Source: Chloroflexota bacterium (GTDB taxonomy: Bacteria > Chloroflexota > UBA11872). Taken from it: 64,000 bases of DNA. The notes beneath the pieces are model-generated. The model did no database searches. It was not told the DNA's origin and was given only the letters and a program-made list of their open reading frames with translations. The stretch is taken from NCBI GenBank assembly GCA_022825895.1, contig JAJDVX010000033.1, positions 124,001 through 188,000 on the forward strand. The letters are read 5' to 3'. Shown piece by piece: positions 60,838 through 64,000 of this stretch; position 1 is the stretch's first letter, and each line of letters starts with the position of its first letter. The position numbers were made by a program, and so were the translations under genes.

Positions 60838-61692
60838 GTGGCGATTACGAAGAGCGATTCAATTGGCGACGTCGTGGACACCGTGATTGCGGAAGCCCGA
60901 CGCACGCAGATGCACCGGACGGTGATGGAACCGCTGGTGCGGACCTACCGGGTTCCGCGCGGAGTCGGCGACCGCCTGGAGATTCCCAAGTTCGGCACGG
61001 TGGCGGCTGCCGCCCTGACCGAGGGCGTGGACATGACGAACCCGCAAACGCTGACCACCAGCAAGGTCACGATCACGCCGGCCGAGGTGGGCGCGCAGAT
61101 CGTGCTGACCGACCGCGCGTTGCGCACGGCCAAGGAAGACATGGCCCGGGCGGCCGGGCGGGTGCTGGGCGACGCGATCGCCCGCAAGCTGGACACGGAC
61201 CTGCTGGGGCTGCTGGACAGTTTCAGCTCGTCGCTGGGCGGAGCCGGCCAGAGCATTTCGATGGGGCACCTGCGCGCCGCGGTGTCGCGCCTGCATGGGG
61301 CGACCGAACCGGCGCCGCAGCCGTTCCACGCGGTGCTGCACCCGTACCAGGCGCACGATCTGGCGGCGGACATTTCGCCCACGGGCACCTACCCGGTGCC
61401 GGCCGGCATCTCACAGACGGTGCTGGAAAACCACTGGGTAGCACGCGCGTTCGGCGTGGATGTCTTCCAGGCCGGAAACCTGGCGGTGGACAGCAGCGAC
61501 GACGCCAAGGGCGCCGTGTTCTCCAAGGAGGCGCTGGTGCTGGTGATGTTCAAGGACTGGGCGGTGGAGCGCGAGCGCGACGCCTCGCTGCGGGCCTGGG
61601 AGCTGAACGTGGTGGCGGACTACGGCCTGGGCGAATACGCGGACGCCTGGGGCGTGGAGATGTATTTCGACGCGTCCACCCCGTCCAGCTAA
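60838..61692 (+). CDS. Phage major capsid-like protein
   Basis: 284 aa from a GTG with GGAGGA upstream. AITKSDSIGDVVDTVIAEARRTQMHRTVMEPLVRTYRVPRGVGDRLEIPKFGTVAAAALTEGVDMTNPQTLTTSKVTITPAEVGAQIVLTDRALRTAKEDMARAAGRVLGDAIARKLDTDLLGLLDSF has the helical N-terminus, 'ipk...a..lteG.d..' and long alpha-helix typical of HK97-fold coat proteins, and the C-terminal ERERDASLRAWELNVVADYGLGEYADAWGVEMYFDAS fits. The MCP family is inferred by pattern and context. It is followed closely by neck proteins. Confidence 0.75.
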   Translation: MAITKSDSIGDVVDTVIAEARRTQMHRTVMEPLVRTYRVPRGVGDRLEIPKFGTVAAAALTEGVDMTNPQTLTTSKVTITPAEVGAQIVLTDRALRTAKEDMARAAGRVLGDAIARKLDTDLLGLLDSFSSSLGGAGQSISMGHLRAAVSRLHGATEPAPQPFHAVLHPYQAHDLAADISPTGTYPVPAGISQTVLENHWVARAFGVDVFQAGNLAVDSSDDAKGAVFSKEALVLVMFKDWAVERERDASLRAWELNVVADYGLGEYADAWGVEMYFDASTPSS

Positions 61693-61724
61693 GGCTGGCC
61701 GATTCCAGGAGGAGGTAGCGGCAC

Positions 61725-61979
61725 ATGCACGCTCCCATCATCTGGATCAGGCGCCGCCCCCGGCGGCGCCTGATCCACCGCTTTCCCGGCGTCGCGGGCG
61801 GACGCCAGATCATGGTGATTACCCCCGATCGCCAGGAAGCGCAGGACACCGCCCTGGCCATGCGCGAGCGCCAGGCAGCGCGGCTGCACGACCACGGCAC
61901 GGCCGATCTGGACGCCCTGGACTCGCAGCGATCGGCGTGGGGCCGACGCGGTGCCGAGCCCTCGGCGGACAGCCGATGA
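61725..61979 (+). CDS. Small phage structural-region protein
   Basis: 84 aa with AGGAGG 11 bp before the ATG. A basic N-terminus (RRRPRRRLIHRFPGVAGGRQIMVITPDRQEAQDTALAMRERQAARLHDHG) that looks like a small DNA-associated or adaptor protein. The TGA overlaps the next ATG (ATGA). Function unknown. Confidence 0.5.
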   Translation: MHAPIIWIRRRPRRRLIHRFPGVAGGRQIMVITPDRQEAQDTALAMRERQAARLHDHGTADLDALDSQRSAWGRRGAEPSADSR

Positions 61980-63196
61980 GCGTGACGAGGCGCGCCTTGC
62001 GCCAACGAATCGCCCGACGGCTGGCGCCGTTTCTGTCGGGAACCGTGGCGAGCGGGTCGACGGTGACGCTGGTCGATCCCGCGCGGCTCCAGGACTCGAC
62101 CGCATCCGCCGACGTGTGGGCCGATAGCTGGGTTCACCTGCTCAGCGGTCCGGATACCGGCGAAACGCGGCGGGTGGCGGCGTACGACGCGGCGGCGGGG
62201 TCAATCACCGTCAGCCGGGCTTTCCCAAACGAGACGGCGGGCGCGTCCTATGAGCTTCTGCGTTTGGTTCCGCCCGAGGTCATCAACGCAGCCATCGATA
62301 CCACGCTGTCCCGCTGCTGGTTTCAGACCCTGGCGCCGCTGACAGCGCTGCCCGACGGCGACATGGAGAACCCGGACACTCGCGCCTGGCATCCCTGGAA
62401 CGCCACCGTGGCCCGGATCGCGGCCTCCGCGGACGCAGCCGGCGGCGCCGCCAGCCTGGAAGTCCGCAACAGCGCGGCGGACGGTTATGCGGCGTCGACC
62501 AGCCTGGCTGTGCTGCCGGGGCAGCCATTCACGCTTGAGGCGATCGTGGCGCCTGCCGGATTCTCGGCGCGACTCTCGGTGCGCAACGTGTCGTCCGACA
62601 TCGAGTTGGACGGGGCGGCGGCCGTGGGCCTTGCCCGGCAACGTGTGCGCCTGACATTTGTGGTGCCGGACGGCTGCAAGGCCATTGAGATTCGGCTGGG
62701 CGCCGCCGAGGCCGACGCAATTACGCGGTGGTCCCAGGTGGTGGTGCTGGCGGCGAATCGCCGGCGGTTTCCCCTGCCGGCCTGGGTCACGCAGCGGCAG
62801 CAGGTCGTCGAGGTCTGGCGCCGGACGGCGGACCACCCGCAGCGCGTGATGACCGCGGTGCATTGGTGGCGAACCACGCTCAACCCCGGCCCGGCAGGGT
62901 CCGAATTCTGGCTGGAGATGGAGCCACCGCCCAGCCTGGGCGAGACGCTGCTGATCGAAGGCCTGCGGGCCTACCAGCCGCTGGCCAGCGACATCGCCGC
63001 CACCGATGCGCCCGTGGACTGGGTAGCCCAGGGGGCGTTGGTTGAGGTGTACCGCCACCTGAATCGGGATGCGCCGGCGGGGGACGTGGCGCGCTACGCC
63101 GCGCTGCAGCGTGACGCGGCGCTGGAGTTTCAGCACCTGTCCCGTCTGTATCGCCCACGATCCACCCGGCGGGTGATGTTGAACGGAGGCTGGTAG
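61976..63196 (+). CDS. Phage neck/adaptor-like protein with inserted jelly-roll domain
   Basis: 406 aa. The ends look like a head-tail connector (N: SVTRRALRQRIARRLAPFLSGTVASGSTVTLVDPARL; C: APVDWVAQGALVEVYRHLNRDAPAGDVARYAALQRDAALEFQHLSRLYRPRSTRRV). Residues about 125-255 (LPDGDMENPDTRAWHPWNATVARIAASADAAGGAASLEVRNSAADGYAAST ... LSVRNVSSDIELDG) read as a CBM-like beta-sandwich, an unusual insertion. Directly abuts the next gene (TAG then ATG). Confidence 0.6.
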   Translation: MSVTRRALRQRIARRLAPFLSGTVASGSTVTLVDPARLQDSTASADVWADSWVHLLSGPDTGETRRVAAYDAAAGSITVSRAFPNETAGASYELLRLVPPEVINAAIDTTLSRCWFQTLAPLTALPDGDMENPDTRAWHPWNATVARIAASADAAGGAASLEVRNSAADGYAASTSLAVLPGQPFTLEAIVAPAGFSARLSVRNVSSDIELDGAAAVGLARQRVRLTFVVPDGCKAIEIRLGAAEADAITRWSQVVVLAANRRRFPLPAWVTQRQQVVEVWRRTADHPQRVMTAVHWWRTTLNPGPAGSEFWLEMEPPPSLGETLLIEGLRAYQPLASDIAATDAPVDWVAQGALVEVYRHLNRDAPAGDVARYAALQRDAALEFQHLSRLYRPRSTRRVMLNGGW

Positions 63197-64000
63197 ATGC
63201 CGCGTGGAAACCGCCCGCCCTATCCCTACGACTGCATCGTGGACGGCGTGGGCCTGATGCTGAGCCAGCGGTCGGGCGCGGAGATCGCCTGGCGCGAACG
63301 CAAGCTGGACTTCTTCGCGCCGCGCGTCAGTCAGACGGACCAGTCCTATGCGCAGTTTCCGCCGGAAGACGAAACGACCTGGGCCGTGGACGACCTGTCG
63401 GGCGGCTACGGCCAGCGCGTAGTGCCGCGCGGCGGATCAAACGCGTATGCCCACGGCGTGGCTGATACGCGCATCCCGCATCAGGTCACGCTGCCGCCCG
63501 AAATCCTGACCACGCCAATCACCGCGTCGGGGACCATTACCGACCACTTTGAACTTGGCGACTCCACCTACGTGCTGGCCGGGTCGGCCGTGTACCGATC
63601 GCGGGACGGCCGGACCTGGTCGCTGGCCAAGGCGTTCGAGCCCGGTGTCACGGCTCGTTCGGCGGCGGTATTCAGAGGGCGCGCGGACCGGCCGATGGCC
63701 TTCGTGGCCGTTGGCGGCACCGTGGCCGACGAGCCGTTCTGGACGTTTGACGGCTCAACCTGGACACAGCACACGGGCCAGCGCGCCACGCCCGCGGCGG
63801 TCTTGCGGACCGGCGACGGCGGCCAGACGTACGCGGATCTGACCGCCGCCGTGAGCGACGGCGACTCAGGCACCTACGCGCACCTGGACTCGCTCGGTGC
63901 GGTGTCCGACGGGGCGTGGCTATTGGTTGGCGGAAAGGCGCCGTTCGCGGCCCTGGCCGTCGAGATGAACGTCGCCGCAAACAGCAACGCCGCCGACGTT
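63197..64000 (+). CDS. Phage structural protein with propeller-like repeats (5' part)
   Basis: 268 codons from the ATG at 63197, directly after the stop of the previous gene, open to the right edge. PRGNRPPYPYDCIVDGVGLMLSQRSGAEIAWRERKLDFFAPRVSQTDQSY, then YVLAGSAVYRSRDGRTWSLAKAFEPG and RTGDGGQTYADL, which resemble Asp-box-type propeller units (SRDGRTW, TGDGGQTY). Probably a tail or neck protein with receptor-binding potential. The gene continues outside the window, so its full length is unknown. Confidence 0.6.
   Translation, partial: MPRGNRPPYPYDCIVDGVGLMLSQRSGAEIAWRERKLDFFAPRVSQTDQSYAQFPPEDETTWAVDDLSGGYGQRVVPRGGSNAYAHGVADTRIPHQVTLPPEILTTPITASGTITDHFELGDSTYVLAGSAVYRSRDGRTWSLAKAFEPGVTARSAAVFRGRADRPMAFVAVGGTVADEPFWTFDGSTWTQHTGQRATPAAVLRTGDGGQTYADLTAAVSDGDSGTYAHLDSLGAVSDGAWLLVGGKAPFAALAVEMNVAANSNAADV

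Noticed and set aside
1-64000. CRISPR array, insertion sequence or rRNA
   Set aside because: No regularly spaced repeats, transposase-like protein or rRNA-like stretch was seen.

Overview
The window looks like a chromosome segment of a high-GC member of the Chloroflexota, probably a free-living or host-associated relative of the Dehalococcoidia/SAR202 type. The phylum call rests on the solute-binding lipoprotein at 7.6 kb, whose tether is made of 'VEK/VVEK/VEKEV' units common in that phylum, on several Tat-exported or secreted propeller proteins with LGFP-like motifs, and on the general gene set. No rRNA or tRNA was seen, so the placement is an inference.

Layout. 1-4.8 kb (minus strand): the 5' end of a DNA polymerase III delta' clamp-loader gene, translationally coupled to a membrane-anchored propeller protein; then a membrane protein with six 11-residue repeats, a methyltransferase and a SirB1-like protein. 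5.1-8.8 kb: a three-gene glycine-betaine-type ABC importer with its own promoter in front of the binding protein. 9.1-16.2 kb: a GH106-like glycosidase, a DUF3105-like protein, a Tat-exported sugar-dehydrogenase-like propeller, and a two-gene operon (membrane protein plus winged-helix regulator) with a palindromic operator. 16.4-28 kb: a housekeeping block on the plus strand: rpsO-pnp, dapB-asd, two membrane proteins, dapA, a family 4 uracil-DNA glycosylase with a sliding-clamp peptide, RNase J and FtsK. 28-41.8 kb: sugar uptake and catabolism genes (a LacI-type effector domain lacking its HTH, two MFS carriers, a GH99-like secreted protein, two Gfo/Idh/MocA oxidoreductases, a sugar isomerase, an SDR, an orphan solute-binding lipoprotein, a DapA-family aldolase). 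A perfect 16-bp parS site lies here at 37301. 41.9-49 kb: leuS, a toxin-antitoxin pair, a CDF metal exporter and two secreted or propeller proteins.

49.4-64 kb (continuing off the right edge): a phage head-gene module. Portal, a DUF5681-like protein, large terminase, a divergent XRE repressor, a zinc-ribbon protein and a scaffold-like protein end at a 16-bp hairpin with a UUCG loop. About 5.2 kb of non-phage cargo follows (VOC protein, second toxin-antitoxin pair, membrane protein, sulfatase, secreted propeller). The phage genes resume with the major capsid protein, two neck-type proteins and a propeller-like structural protein. No integrase or lysis gene is visible in the window. Between the cargo and the capsid gene is a promoter followed by about 320 nt without a credible ORF that folds on paper into a series of long helices, the first beginning at the predicted transcription start. 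This is the best candidate for an undescribed element here, either a structured phage RNA or a capsid leader.

The three items I would check first are the structured RNA (60440-60755), the split phage/GTA-like head module (49.4-64 kb) and the parS site (37301-37316).
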